DNA of 64,000 bases from positions 224,501 through 288,500 of the forward strand of contig JAIUJO010000142.1 in assembly GCA_023846275.1 (NCBI GenBank). Reading direction: 5' to 3'. Under the pieces are notes generated by a model. The model had not been told where the DNA came from, made no database searches, and saw nothing but the letters and a program-made list of their open reading frames with translations. Shown piece by piece: positions 1-11,000 of this stretch (positions within the stretch are counted from its first letter, which is position 1; every line of letters begins with the position of its first letter). The stretch is from Vanilla planifolia (taxonomy: Eukaryota; Streptophyta; Magnoliopsida; Asparagales; Orchidaceae). A program made the translations under genes and the position numbers.

Positions 1-1628
1 TGGGTTTGTGTGTGCATGTTGCATGTGTGTGTGTTTTCATGGGTGTGCATGTGTGTGTGTGTGTGCATGTGTGTCTGTACATGTATGTGTGTTAACAAAT
101 TTGTGTGTGTGCTTGTGGGTATTTATGTGTACGAGTGTACTTGTGTTGGTCTAGGTGTATTTGTGTGTGTGTGTGCATGTCTATTTGTGAGCATATGTGT
201 GTGAGTGTTAATGTGTGTGCATACACATGTGTATGTTTATGCTTACTTGTTTGCTTTGTTGTGTGTGTTTATGTCTGTGTATGTGTACATGTGCATTTGT
301 TTGTGTGTGTGGATGTGTGCATTTGCACATATGCACATGCATGGGTGCATGTGCATGTGTATGTAAGCTTATGTGTGTGTGTTTGTGTGTGTCTTTATTT
401 GTGCTCTTATGCCTATATGTTTGTTTGTGTGTCTGTGTGTGCGAGTATGTGTTAGTATGTGGGTGTGCTTGTGTGTGTATGTATGTTTGTGTCAGCATCT
501 AGACAAGTATGTTTGTGCATTATCCATGTGTGCATGTGTGTGTATGCTTGTTTGTAAGTGTCTATCTGTGCGTGTGCATGCATGAGTGTGGTTGTGTGTG
601 TGCCAATGTGGTCGTATTTGTGTTTGTGTAGGTTTATGTCCATGTTCATGGGAATGTGTGTTCATGTATGTTAGTGTGTGTAAGCATGTGTGCCTTTATG
701 TGTGCATGTTTGTGAGTATATGTGCACATATTTTTGCATTTCTGTATGTGTGTGCTTGTGAGCATGTATGTGTTCATATTTGTGTGGGTGAGTGATCGTA
801 CATATGTGTATGTGTCTATGTGTGTGCATTACTGTGTTCAGATGCTTGTGTCTCTACAAGTTTGTGTGAATTTCTATGTGCGTGCATTGCTGCATGCCCA
901 TTTGCATGTGTGTGCTTGCCTGTGTGTGAGTGTGTATGTGTGTGTGTGTATTAAGGCATGTGTATGCATGTGCATGTCCATTCATGTGTATACGTGTGCA
1001 AGAATGTGTGTGTGCATGTTTACGTGTGCATGTGTATGTGTGTGTTTGTGCGTGCGAATGTGATGTTGTGTTTTTCTACATGTGTGTCCATGTATCCATG
1101 ATTGTCTACATGTGTATCCATGTGTGTGTGCAAGCATATGTTATTGTGTACCTTTGCATGCATGTGTGTGTGCCTCAATATGTGCATGTGTGTGTGTGCA
1201 AGTATGGGTGTGTGTATGTGTGTGTGCATGTTTGTGCTGGGGTATACGTTTCTATGTGTATGAGTGTTGATTTGTGTATGCATGTGTGGGTGTGGATGAG
1301 TGTGTGTATACATTTATGTGTTCATTTGTGCTTGTCTGTGTCGTTGTATGTATGTGTGTGTGTGTATGCATGTGTGTGTCTATGTGTATGCATGCACATG
1401 TGTGTGTGCATGTGTGTGTGTAGGTTGTGTGCGTGTGTATCTGTGGGTGTGTATGTGCTCACATGTGTGTGCGAGTATGCATGTGTGTATGCTTGTGTAT
1501 TTGTATGTTTGCATGTGAATGTGTGGGTCTAGTTTTCTATATGTGTGAGTGTGCATGTGTGTGTGTGTGTGCACATATGTATGTGTGGGTGTGCTCATAC
1601 ATCTATATACATGTGTGTGTCTTTCAGC

Positions 1629-2250
1629 TTGCATGTGCATGTTTACGAATGTCTATATGTGATTATAGTGTGTTCTCATGTGAATACAAGTTTGAGTGTG
1701 TGTGTACATACATGCATGTGTATGTGTGCATGTGGGTGTGGGGTGTGGGAGATGTGTGTGTATGTGTGTGCATGTATGTGTACATATATATGTGAATGTG
1801 TTTGTGTCTATGTTTGATTACGCATTTGCATGCATGTGCAAATTTGTTTGTGTCTGCATGTGTGCATGTGTTTCTGTATGTGTTTGTGTGTGTTTGCATG
1901 TGTTGGGTGTCTTTGTTAGCATGCACGTGCATGTTTATGAATATCTATATGTGATTGTAGTGTGATTCTGTATGAATGTGGGTTTGGGTGCGTGTGTACA
2001 CACATACATGTATTTGTGTGTGCATGTGTGAGTGCGGTGGCAGGAGATGTGTGTGTGTGTGTGGTTGTGTGTGTGCATGTATGTGTGCATGTGTATGTCA
2101 ACGTGTTTGTGTCTATGTTTGATTTTGCATTTGTCTGAATGTGTGAATTGTCTTGTTTCTACATGTGTGCATGTGTGAATTTTCTTGTTTTTACATGTGT
2201 GCATGTATTTTTGTATGTGTTCATGTGTGTTTGCATGTGTGTGTGGGTTG
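1629..2250. repeat. Higher-order direct duplication of about 0.29 kb
   Basis: Two diverged copies lie in tandem, roughly 1629-1910 and 1921-2250. Matching landmarks are GTGCATGTTTACGAAT at 1635 against GTGCATGTTTATGAAT at 1927 (offset 292), the following CTATATGTGATTRTAGTGTG, then GGAGATGTGTGTGT, and TTTGTGTCTATGTTTGATT at 1801 against 2106 (offset 305, because of small indels). Such landmarks are too specific to be chance matches in TG-rich DNA. The array therefore grows partly by segmental duplication, not only by slippage. Confidence 0.75.
2141..2204. repeat. 32-bp tandem duplication
   Basis: Two adjacent 32-bp copies begin GTGTGAATTGTCTTG at 2141 and GTGTGAATTTTCTTG at 2173, and both end in ACATGTGTGCAT. 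They lie inside the second copy of the 0.29-kb duplication and are absent from the first, so they arose later. Confidence 0.8.
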
Positions 2251-2402
2251 AAGTGCATGTGTGATTGTGTAAATGTATGTGTGCCTAGGAGTGTGTATGC
2301 ATGCATGTGCATGCCTGCATGTGTGTACACATGAGTGGGAGTGTGTGTCTATGCGTATGCACATAGTCGTGTGTGTGTGCTATGCATGCATGTGTGGGTA
2401 CA

Positions 2403-2429
2403 TATCTAAAGATACAAAATCTTTAGATA
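2403..2429. repeat. Perfect 11-bp inverted repeat at the NUPT left junction
   Basis: The arms TATCTAAAGAT (2403-2413) and ATCTTTAGATA (2419-2429) are exact reverse complements around a 5-base loop. The hairpin belongs neither to the TG repeat on its left nor to the plastid-derived sequence beginning at about 2430. It is best read as filler DNA or templated repair at the junction. Confidence 0.8.
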
Positions 2430-2569
2430 AGTTATGGCCAATACCATATAAGTAGTAATTTGCAATCCAGAGGTTAATCATGTATATAAGTAGTAATTTG
2501 CAATCAAGAGGTTAATCATACTCTGGCAACTTTACGTAAGACAGAGTTTGATTTTTAGAGTGTGTTAGT
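2430..2569 (-). pseudogene. rps12: Pseudogene of plastid rps12 exon 2 (fragment)
   Basis: Read on the minus strand, this matches the start of plastid rps12 exon 2 (small-subunit protein S12), from the trans-splice acceptor at about 2569 to the codons for the conserved ARV-RLTSGFE and GIGH region. It stops at about 2430, so the rest of exon 2 and exon 3 are absent. Substitutions and an internal 38-bp duplication destroy the frame. In the nucleus it has neither exon 1 nor the trans-splicing context and cannot make S12. Confidence 0.85.
2447..2519. repeat. 38-bp tandem duplication inside the rps12 relic
   Basis: TATAAGTAGTAATTTGCAAT occurs at 2447 and again at 2485, each followed by MAGAGGTTAATCAT. 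The period is 38 bp and the copies differ at one base in the shared core. Plastid rps12 carries this stretch once, so the duplication followed transfer to the nucleus or was part of it. Confidence 0.85.
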
Positions 2570-2989
2570 AGAAACTTTGACAGATAAGTCACCTTTGCTA
2601 TCACTCAACAGAACTGTACGTGAGATTTTCACCTCATACGAGTCCTTGTTAAATTCTTTCGAAAGAATTGGATCCTTTTCTTCATTTGGGAACCTCCTTA
2701 CTTCTTCCTCTCTGTCTTAAAGAGTAACTTAGCCCAATCCATTCACATTTTCAATTTCCAATGGCTTTCTAATAACTCCAAAGGAAAATTCCAAATTTGA
2801 TAAAAAATTGATGGGTTAGTGTGAGCTTATCCATGCGGTTATGCACTATTCAAATAGGAATTTGTTTGATGATAAGAAAGATCCTGGCTTTTGTTCTTTG
2901 GTGAGTCGTTTGAGATACTTTTGATGACCTATGTTGTGTTGAAGGGATATCTATATGATCTAATCGATTACGTAAGGGTGCGGTAGCAA
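2570..2989 (-). pseudogene. Relic of rps12 trans-spliced intron 1 (3' half) and flanking IR spacer
   Basis: Immediately upstream (minus sense) of the exon 2 relic lies the 3' half of the rps12 group II trans-spliced intron. Positions 2609-2644 correspond to intron domain V, recognisable from the plus-strand text GAACTGTACGTGAGATTTTC followed by ACCTCATACG. Its basal stem is mutated relative to the plastid form. Sequence to about 2989, including the stretch around GAGCTTATCCATGCGGTTAT (about 2823-2842), matches the plastid rps12-trnV spacer. No coding capacity is retained. Confidence 0.75.
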
Positions 2990-3384
2990 AACGTATACAA
3001 AAAAGATAGTTATTTTTATTATATCATTTCTATTTTCTATTATATATTATATATTATATCATTTCTATTCTATTATTTTATTTATCTATGTATTTATTAT
3101 ATATCTATTATATATTATATGAGTTTATTATTATTAAATTAATCTATTACTATTATTATTTATTATTATTATTTAGTATTACTATTATTATTAATATTTA
3201 ACTTTATTTATATTTAGATTTAGATTAATTTAATTACTTTTTAGATCTTTAATATTTTATTAAGATTATCAGAATTTTTTAAAATTATTAGATTATAAAT
3301 TCAAATTTCGAGTTGATTTTTTAATTAGATTAGTCTTAATTCTTAGTTTGTGTTAGTTAGCTCTATTTCTTAATGGGTTTGAGA
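2990..3384. other. AT-rich tract inside the NUPT, no gene
   Basis: From about 3000 to 3330 the sequence is nearly pure A+T with TATTATTA and TTTCTATT runs. The plastid rps12-trnV spacer has a short AT-rich tract at this point, so this is probably that tract enlarged by slippage. The remaining bases up to the tRNA relic are unassigned spacer. Confidence 0.6.
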
Positions 3385-3456
3385 AGGAATATAACATTGT
3401 GGTAGAGTGTCACCTTTATGCAATAGAAGTCATCACTTTGAGCATGATTATCCCTA
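3385..3456 (+). pseudogene. trnV-GAC: Pseudo-tRNA, relic of plastid trnV-GAC
   Basis: A full-length 72-nt counterpart of plastid tRNA-Val(GAC) is recognisable, running from AGGAATATAAC to GATTATCCCTA. The D-stem side (GGTAGAGTGTCACC) is well kept, but the anticodon loop reads TTTATGC where plastid trnV has TTGACGT, so the GAC anticodon is lost. Several stem positions carry G-to-A or C-to-T changes that break pairing. It lies upstream of rrn16 on the same strand, as in plastids. It is not a functional tRNA. Confidence 0.85.
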
Positions 3457-3532
3457 AACCCAATTTAAGTTTTTCTATTTTCGCTTGCTCCCCTATTGTG
3501 CTTAAACAAGAATCGATAAGAGCCTCGTTGTG

Positions 3533-3562
3533 TTGACATAATAGGGTGAGGATGGCTATATT
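3533..3562 (+). promoter_or_regulatory. Relic of the plastid rrn16 sigma70-type (PEP) promoter
   Basis: TTGACA at 3533-3538 and TATATT at 3557-3562 are separated by 18 bases. They sit where the plastid rrn operon promoter lies, with TTGACG as -35 in the plastid form. The surrounding GGTGAGGATGGC also matches. The G-to-A change happens to make the -35 box closer to bacterial consensus. In the nucleus there is no plastid polymerase to use it, and it is interrupted downstream by the minisatellite. Confidence 0.75.
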
Positions 3563-3574
3563 TTATATTGTATT

Positions 3575-3905
3575 TTAAAGTACCTAAATATGATTATGAA
3601 GTATCTGAATATGATTATGAAGTATCTAAATACGACTATGAAGTATCTGAATATAATTATGAAGTTTTTTAATACATTTTTGAAGTGTTTGAATATGATT
3701 ATAAAATATTTGAATATGATTTTGAAGTATTTGAATATGATTCTGAAGCATTTGAATAAGATTTTGAAGTATTTAAATATGGTTATGAAGCATCTGAATA
3801 TGATTTTGAAGTATTTGAATATGAATTTTGAAGTATCTAAATATGATTTTGAAGTATTTGAATATGATTTTGAAGTCTAAATATGATTTTGAAATATATG
3901 AATAT
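3575..3905 (+). repeat. 21-bp minisatellite, about 16 units, inside the NUPT
   Basis: Imperfect 21-bp units beginning GAATATGAT and continuing TTTGAAGTATTT or TATGAAGTATCT are arranged head to tail. Because 21 is a multiple of 3, it reads as a heptapeptide-like open frame, but there is no sign that it is coding. It sits exactly between the rrn16 promoter relic and the leader relic. The plastid leader has a single GAATATGAAGCGCATGG at this point, which resembles the unit and is a plausible seed. Amplification therefore probably happened after nuclear transfer. Confidence 0.85.
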
Positions 3906-4018
3906 GATTGATGTATTTATGAAGCACGTGGATACAAGCCTTCGCTTTGGTCTTCGAATGAAAATTCCAAATTAGCTTTGCCTATAAACAAGGAAGCTAT
4001 AAGTAATGCAATTATGAA
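3906..4018 (+). other. Relic of plastid rrn16 5' leader
   Basis: Text such as GAAGCACGTGGATACAAG and ACAAGGAAGCTATAAGTAAT matches the plastid leader that precedes mature 16S rRNA, with scattered transitions. It shows that plastid colinearity resumes on the far side of the minisatellite. Confidence 0.8.
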
Positions 4019-4939
4019 TTTCATGGAGAGTTCTCTCTAGCTCAGGATGAACGCTGATTGCATACTTAACACATGCAAGTCAGATGGAAAGTGGTGTTTC
4101 CAGTGGCAAACGGGTAACACACAAGAACCTACCCTTAGGAGGGGAACAACAACTCGAAATGGTTGCTAATACCCCATAGAGTGAGGAGCAAAAGAAGGAA
4201 TCTACCCAAAGAAGGGCTCACATCTGATTAGCTAGTTGGTAGGATAGTATCTTAGCGAGGCAGTGATTAGTAGTTGGTTCAAGAAGATGATCAGCCAACA
4301 TGGGACTAGGACACGACCCAAAATCCTATGGGAAGCAGTAGTGAGTAATTTTTTGGAATCGGTGAAAGCCAGACAGAGCAATGCCATGTAGAGGAAGAAG
4401 TCCCATGAGTTATGAGCTTCTTTTCTTGGAGAAGAAGCAATGATAGTATTTGAGGAATAAGCATTGGCTAACTCTATGCCAGTAGCCATGGTAAGACAAA
4501 GGATGCAAGAGTTATCCAGAATTATTGGGTGTAAAGCATCTATAGGGCTTTTCAAGTTCTTTGTCAAATCCTAGAGCTAAACCCTAGATAGGCAGTGGAA
4601 ACAATCATGTTGGAGTGCCGTAGGGTAAAGGGAATTTTTGGTGGAGCGATGAAATACATAGAGAACAAAAGAACATCGATGGTGAAAGCACTCTATTCAA
4701 CAAGCACTGAGGCTGATCGATGAAAGTTAGGGGAGCAAATAGAATTAGAGACCCCGGTAGTTCTAATCATAAATGATGGATACTGAGCATTGTGTGTATC
4801 GACCTATGCAGTGTTGTAGCAAACACATGAAGTATCCTATCTGGGGAGTATGTTCACAAGAATGAAACTCAAAGGAATTGATTTGGGGCCTATGCAAGTG
4901 GTGGAGCATGTGGTTTAATTCGATGCAAAGAAAAGAACC
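4019..4939 (+). pseudogene. rrn16: Pseudogene of plastid 16S rRNA, 3'-truncated
   Basis: About 921 nt correspond to the 5' two thirds of plastid 16S rRNA (usual length about 1,491 nt). The relic starts at TCATGGAGAGTT and keeps AGGATGAACGCTG, GAGGGGAACAACAACT, GAATAAGCATTGGCTAAC and the 900-region text GAAACTCAAAGGAATTGA. It breaks off just after TTTAATTCGATGCAAAG..GAACC. Substitutions are dominated by G-to-A and C-to-T; for example the 530-loop reads GCCAGTAGCCATGGTAA instead of GCCAGCAGCCGCGGTAA. Such changes in the decoding core and the loss of the 3' domain exclude function. Confidence 0.93.
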
Positions 4940-4946
4940 GTACGAC

Positions 4947-5018
4947 AGGCTATTAGCTCAGAGGTAGAGCGCGCCCATGATAATTGCATAGTTGAGCCAG
5001 GGTTGTGAGTGCGCCCTT
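4947..5018 (+). pseudogene. trnI-GAU: Relic of plastid trnI-GAU 5' exon and intron start
   Basis: AGGCTATTAGCTCAGAGGTA followed by GAGCGCGCCCATGATAA (4947-4983) matches the 37-nt 5' exon of plastid tRNA-Ile(GAU) with a few changes. The next ~35 bases match the start of its group II intron. The rest of the intron and the 3' exon are missing because the insertion ends here and CA-rich repeat begins. Only seven bases separate it from the broken rrn16 end, against a few hundred in plastids, so an internal deletion joined the two. Confidence 0.85.
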
Positions 5019-7932
5019 GACTCACACACTCACACACACATACACATGCATATATACATATGCACTTGCACATGTACAAACACACATGCACACATACACA
5101 CATTCACATGTGTGCCTATGTATAAACATACATACATAAGCACACAAGCACAACAAACACACATGCATGAACAACTACACACACACACACGCATGTGTAG
5201 TCACATGCACAAAAACTTATGCACACACACATGTACATGCCAACACACGCACACTTACGCACATGCACATGTACCTACACACACATACAGACATGTGCAC
5301 ACACAGACCTATAGGTACATGCATACATTCACAAAAACATGCAAGCACTAGCACACATTCTTGCACACACACACACATGTAGACACACTGACCTGAACAC
5401 AAACAAATGCACACACAAGTACACACACATACAAACACATGCATATGCACACACATGCATGCACACAAGCACAAACAAGTGCACACACATGCAGATATAT
5501 ATGCATAATCACACATATATGTACATAAATAAACAAAAATGATTACACACCCCCCCGCCACATTGACAAGTGTTTGCATGCACACACACACACCAACACT
5601 CATGAACATGTAAAAACACATGAAAACTATGCACACAAAAATGTGCCTATGCACACACATAGATGCATAGACACAGCCCTACACACATGCACAAACATGC
5701 ACACAAGAACATACTGACACACATGCACACCAATATGCACGCATGCAAAAACATGCATGCAAACATTCATATGTATACAGATACATACAGACATATGCAC
5801 TCAAACGCATGTTGATAGCAACAACACACATCCACACATACACACACACACACAGGAAGATACTCTCAAACATATCAACACACTCATAGAACAACCACAC
5901 AAGCACACAAACATGCTTACACACATACACACACATGCACACACACACACACAGATACACACATACACACATACCCACACTTAGACACACACACCCACAA
6001 AAAAATGCTCACACCATACACCCAAATGCACACATGTGCACAAATACACACAAAAGCATCACTAACGTGCATATAGGTGTTCATACACACGTAAACACAC
6101 TCACACTGAGATGCACAAATGAACATGCACAGGCACATAGATGCACACACACTTGCACACACGTAAAAGATGAATGCATGCACACAAGAACATATGCTCG
6201 CACCCACGAACATACAAGCACATATACACACACAAATGCACACACATACAAGTTCACACACTTGCATTTGAACACAAACAAACACACACACACACACACA
6301 CCCATATGCATACACTCTTGTATACAAATGCTGCAATCATGCACGTATACACTCACACATGCACACTTTCATATAAAACAAACATAGATGCATACACACA
6401 CACACACACACACACACCTAGACACATGCATGCGCCCCATGCACAAACATACACCTACCCTTGCACATAAGTACAAGCAAAATCACATGCACACACATGC
6501 ATGCATATGCGTACAATCACACATAAGCAAGACACTCATGATGCATGCCCACACACATGTAAACGTAGATGTGCTCACACACCTACACATATGCAGCCAT
6601 GCACACAAGAACACACACTCACATGCACACAAATGAAAATCCAAACACACATGTGCACTAATGCACTCATGCTGCCACATATGCAGTCATATGCATGAGC
6701 ACATACATTCACTCACACATGCATACACAAGATTACAAACATGTGCATATGCATGTAGACAAACACACATACACAAATGCATACACATACACTAGAACTT
6801 ACAAATAAAAGCACCCAAAGACACTAATGCACACACAAACACATACACATGCATTCACACATGTATACCCTTATACAAATGCATACACATATATAATAAA
6901 ACATGCTCACATACATATGCACATGGACACACACACACTCACGCCCATGCACAGAAACACGCATGCACATGCACATGCAATCACACACACAAACACATGC
7001 ACCCTCACACAACCACACATACACATATGCAAAAAGACAAACACACATGCATGCATAGGGACTTACACACTCATGCACACGTGCACTCCCATGCACACAC
7101 ATGCACATGCCAATGCACACATAGAGACATACATTTACTCAAATGCACACATAGATGCATGTACACATGCACAAAGAGAGATGCACACATCCATAATCAC
7201 ATGCACAAACATTCACTCATACACATGCACATAAACATACAAACACACATACACATGCATGTAGATGCACACATGAACACAAATATAAGCACACACTAAC
7301 AAACACACATTCACACACACATGCATACACACTTCCCCACACACATACCCAAGCATAAATACACACACATCCACAAAAAGATGCACACATGCACACACAC
7401 ACATGTACACACACCTATGCACACTTTACCCACACATAGATGAACACACATGCACAAATACACCACAAAATCATACATAAATGTACACACATAATACATA
7501 CAGGTGTACAAATGCATGCACACACAAGCATACCCAAGCACTCACATGCACACAAACACTTGCATGTAGACACACACACACAAACACATGCACACATAGT
7601 CATACACACAAACACAAACATGCACATGCATGCACATGAAATAAACACATACATACACACACAAACACATAGGCACATGCCCACACACATATATACACAC
7701 AGATCCATAAACAAGTGTACATGCACACACACATACATGCTAATACACACAAGCACACGTGTATGTGTGCTCATGTGCACACATGCACACACACACACAC
7801 ACACAAGCATACACTCACACAGACACATGCAAATACACAAACATGGTATGCATACTTCTACACACACATATATGCAATCACACAAACACACACACACACA
7901 TATGCATGCACGTAAATGCACTCACTGACATA

Positions 7933-8050
7933 TATGTAGGCAAGAATGAAAATACATACACATATGGACATGCAGACATGTGCACAAACATACACTCACT
8001 TGCTCACACAAAAACATATGTAGGAAAGAATAAAAATACATACACAAACA
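7933..8050. repeat. Local direct duplication, period 84 bp
   Basis: TATGTAGGCAAGAATGAAAA at 7933 recurs as TATGTAGGAAAGAATAAAAA at 8017, both followed by TACATACACA. These non-CA words are distinctive within the block and mark a segmental duplication. Confidence 0.75.
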
Positions 8051-11000
8051 TGCACACACACATGCACACAAGCCCATTTGCATTGACATTCAAAAAGACT
8101 TGTATATGCACATTCACACACACAGCAACTTCACACACATGTGTGTGTACCCAATCACACTTGGATGTGCACACACGCACACATACATGTGTATAAGAAC
8201 ACACTCACACATATATGTGCATAAATACATGCACACACACTTGTACCCACACACACACATAGATGGTTATGTACACACTCACAAAACAAATGAATAGGCA
8301 CACATACATACACACTCATACACACATGCATGCACACCCATACACACCCAATGCACGCACACACCTATACATAAACATGCACACACAAAAATGCACAAAC
8401 TAACCCACACACACACTCACAAAAGCATGAACACACACATGAATGCACAAACACACATACACACATGCATTCAAAAAACACACATGTCGACACACTCATA
8501 TGCACACATACTTAGACACACACACATACAAATGTGAACCCACACACACACAAATGCAAGCACATATGCACACACACATGCACACATAGACACACTTATG
8601 GATAAACGCACACATGCAAATACAATTGCATCCACACATGCATAAACTCACATGTAGACACACAAACATAGACTCGCACACTAAATACACTTGGGTACAC
8701 ACACACATGAACATAAATACACACTCTCTCACTCACTAGCATGCACTCAAACAAGCACATAGACATATAAACACACACACACATAAACACAAAGACATGC
8801 CAATGCACAAAAGCAAATAAGCACACAACACACATATGTACACACATGCACCCACACACCCTTGCACATACTAAATTATGCACACTTGCATGCACACACA
8901 TGCAAATGCATTCATTCATGCACACATGCACATACACAAAAATAATTGCATAGACACAAACATACATAGCCACATACACACACAAACATGCAAGCATTCA
9001 CATGCACACCCACACACACACAAACACACATTCATATGCACCCAAACTCACATATACACACAATAGAACACACATACATATACATAGATACATAAGCACA
9101 CACACAAGAATAAACACATGCACACACACACCAGTCTGCACATGCAAATGCATAATGGCACACACAAATGCTTGAACATGTGCACATACAAGCTCCATGC
9201 ACATGCATAAAAACACACACACCCACACCCACATAAGCACATGTGACTACACTAGCAGACACAAACATGCACATGTGCAAACAGACACACGAAGACACAC
9301 ATGCACACATGCTTGCACGCACACACATGCATACACTCACCCATAATCACACCCACACATATGCATAACAAAAATGCATGCACACTCATACATCTGCACA
9401 CACACACACACACACACATGTAGAAACATGCACAAAGTATGCAAAAATATGTAGAAATACACACACAAATATGCATAGACACATGCAGGCACATGCAAAC
9501 ACAAACACCTACATACAAACAAACATTTGTGTAGAAAAACACACAAGAGCACATGCACACAAGCACATGTGTATTCACCCACACACACACATAAGCGCAT
9601 GCACACATACATTCACATTCAAACACACCCATGCACATGCATGTGTGCACACACATGCACACATATATGTTATAGACATGCACACAAACTCACAAAAGAA
9701 CATGCACACACACACAAACACATTCATATGCAAACATTTGTGCAGGCATGCACACATGCAAACATGCATAGACACAAACATATGAACACACATAAATGAC
9801 CATGCACACACATATACATACACACACAAAAAGACATGCATTCAAGGAGACACATTCACATGCACTTACATTTAGAAGTGCACATAGGCACCCACATGCA
9901 CTTGCACACGCATGCATGAACACACACCCTTATACACATGTGCACAGATGAACACACATGTACACAGTCATATGCACATGCACATGCATACACATCAGCT
10001 CACACAAACACGAACATGCACTAACAAAAAGATAGAAAAGCACATGCATAAGAACACAAATAGAAAAAAATAGAGGACACACATATCAGCACACACATGC
10101 ACTCATAGATACACACATACAAACAATCACAATGAAGCACACACACACATACACTTGCATATGCACTTGCACACACATATGTGCACACATGTAATCACAT
10201 ACACAAATACACACACACACACACTTGCACATAACATGCCAACATGTATATATGTGCACATAGATACTGTACACACACAAATGCAAACACACATGCACAC
10301 ACTCATGTACAAATGCACCCAAACGCATGCACAAACACATACATTCTTACATGCACACATGGATGTATGCACACACAAACAAACCCACACACATACAAGC
10401 ACACACACATATGCACATGCACACACACCATACACACACAAGCACATGCACATGCACCCACACATACAAATGTACACACACATGCACATGCCCCCACACA
10501 CAATCATGCCCACACATATACACGAGCATGCATACACACAAATACATAGGCACACATGCACACTTACACACACACACACTCAAATGCTCATACATACACA
10601 CATGTACACACATACACACATGTATATATCCACATGCACCTACCCACACACGTACATACAAACAAACGTATGCATCTACAATGGAACACGCACACACATG
10701 TATATGTAGAAATCCACATACAAAGACACTCACACACATGCATGCACATACACATGAATGCATATGCACATGCACACAATCACATAGACTCAAAATCACA
10801 TGGACACAAGCATGATCATATACACACACATGCACACAAGAGGGCATGCATAGAGTCGCAAAAAACATGCACATACACTTACACACACATGCAGGTATGC
10901 AGTAACACACTAAAACGAACACACACATACACATGCACACACACACACACATGGATGCACACAAACACAACCACACAAGCACACACACACACACAAATGC

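Larger units (their letters stand above)
1..2402. repeat. Degenerate TG-rich satellite-like DNA, block A
   Basis: The + strand is almost entirely G+T with short CATG, GCATGC and ACATAT interruptions, so it reads as imperfect (TG)n with no single exact unit. Long stretches alternate strictly pyrimidine-purine; 1381-1422 does so for 42 bases. CpG is rare. There is no gene-like codon structure. The block ends abruptly at a small hairpin that marks the left edge of the plastid insertion. Its polarity is opposite to the block right of that insertion. Confidence 0.9.
2430..5018 (+). other. Nuclear plastid DNA insertion (NUPT), rps12-trnV-rrn16-trnI segment
   Basis: The segment is colinear with the chloroplast inverted repeat: 3'-rps12 on the minus strand, then a spacer, trnV-GAC, the rrn16 promoter and leader, rrn16, and the start of trnI-GAU on the plus strand. 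Order and relative strands match the plastid arrangement. Every gene is decayed, mostly by C-to-T and G-to-A changes, as expected for plastid DNA long resident and methylated in the nucleus. Two structural changes stand out: a minisatellite at about 3575-3905, and a deletion joining rrn16 nucleotide ~920 to trnI. The plastid comparison is from memory of conserved sequence, not an alignment. Confidence 0.9.

Noticed and set aside
3590..3880. 96-codon frame with a heptapeptide-like repeat (MILKYLN type)
   Set aside because: It is the 21-bp minisatellite read in frame. The array lies within plastid leader DNA and has no start context or homology.
4232..4567. 111-codon open frame on the minus strand
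   Set aside because: It is antisense to the 16S rRNA relic and explained by that feature.
4019..4939. A functional plastid or bacterial 16S gene
   Set aside because: Core positions such as the 530 loop are mutated and the 3' third is gone; the flanks are nuclear repeat.
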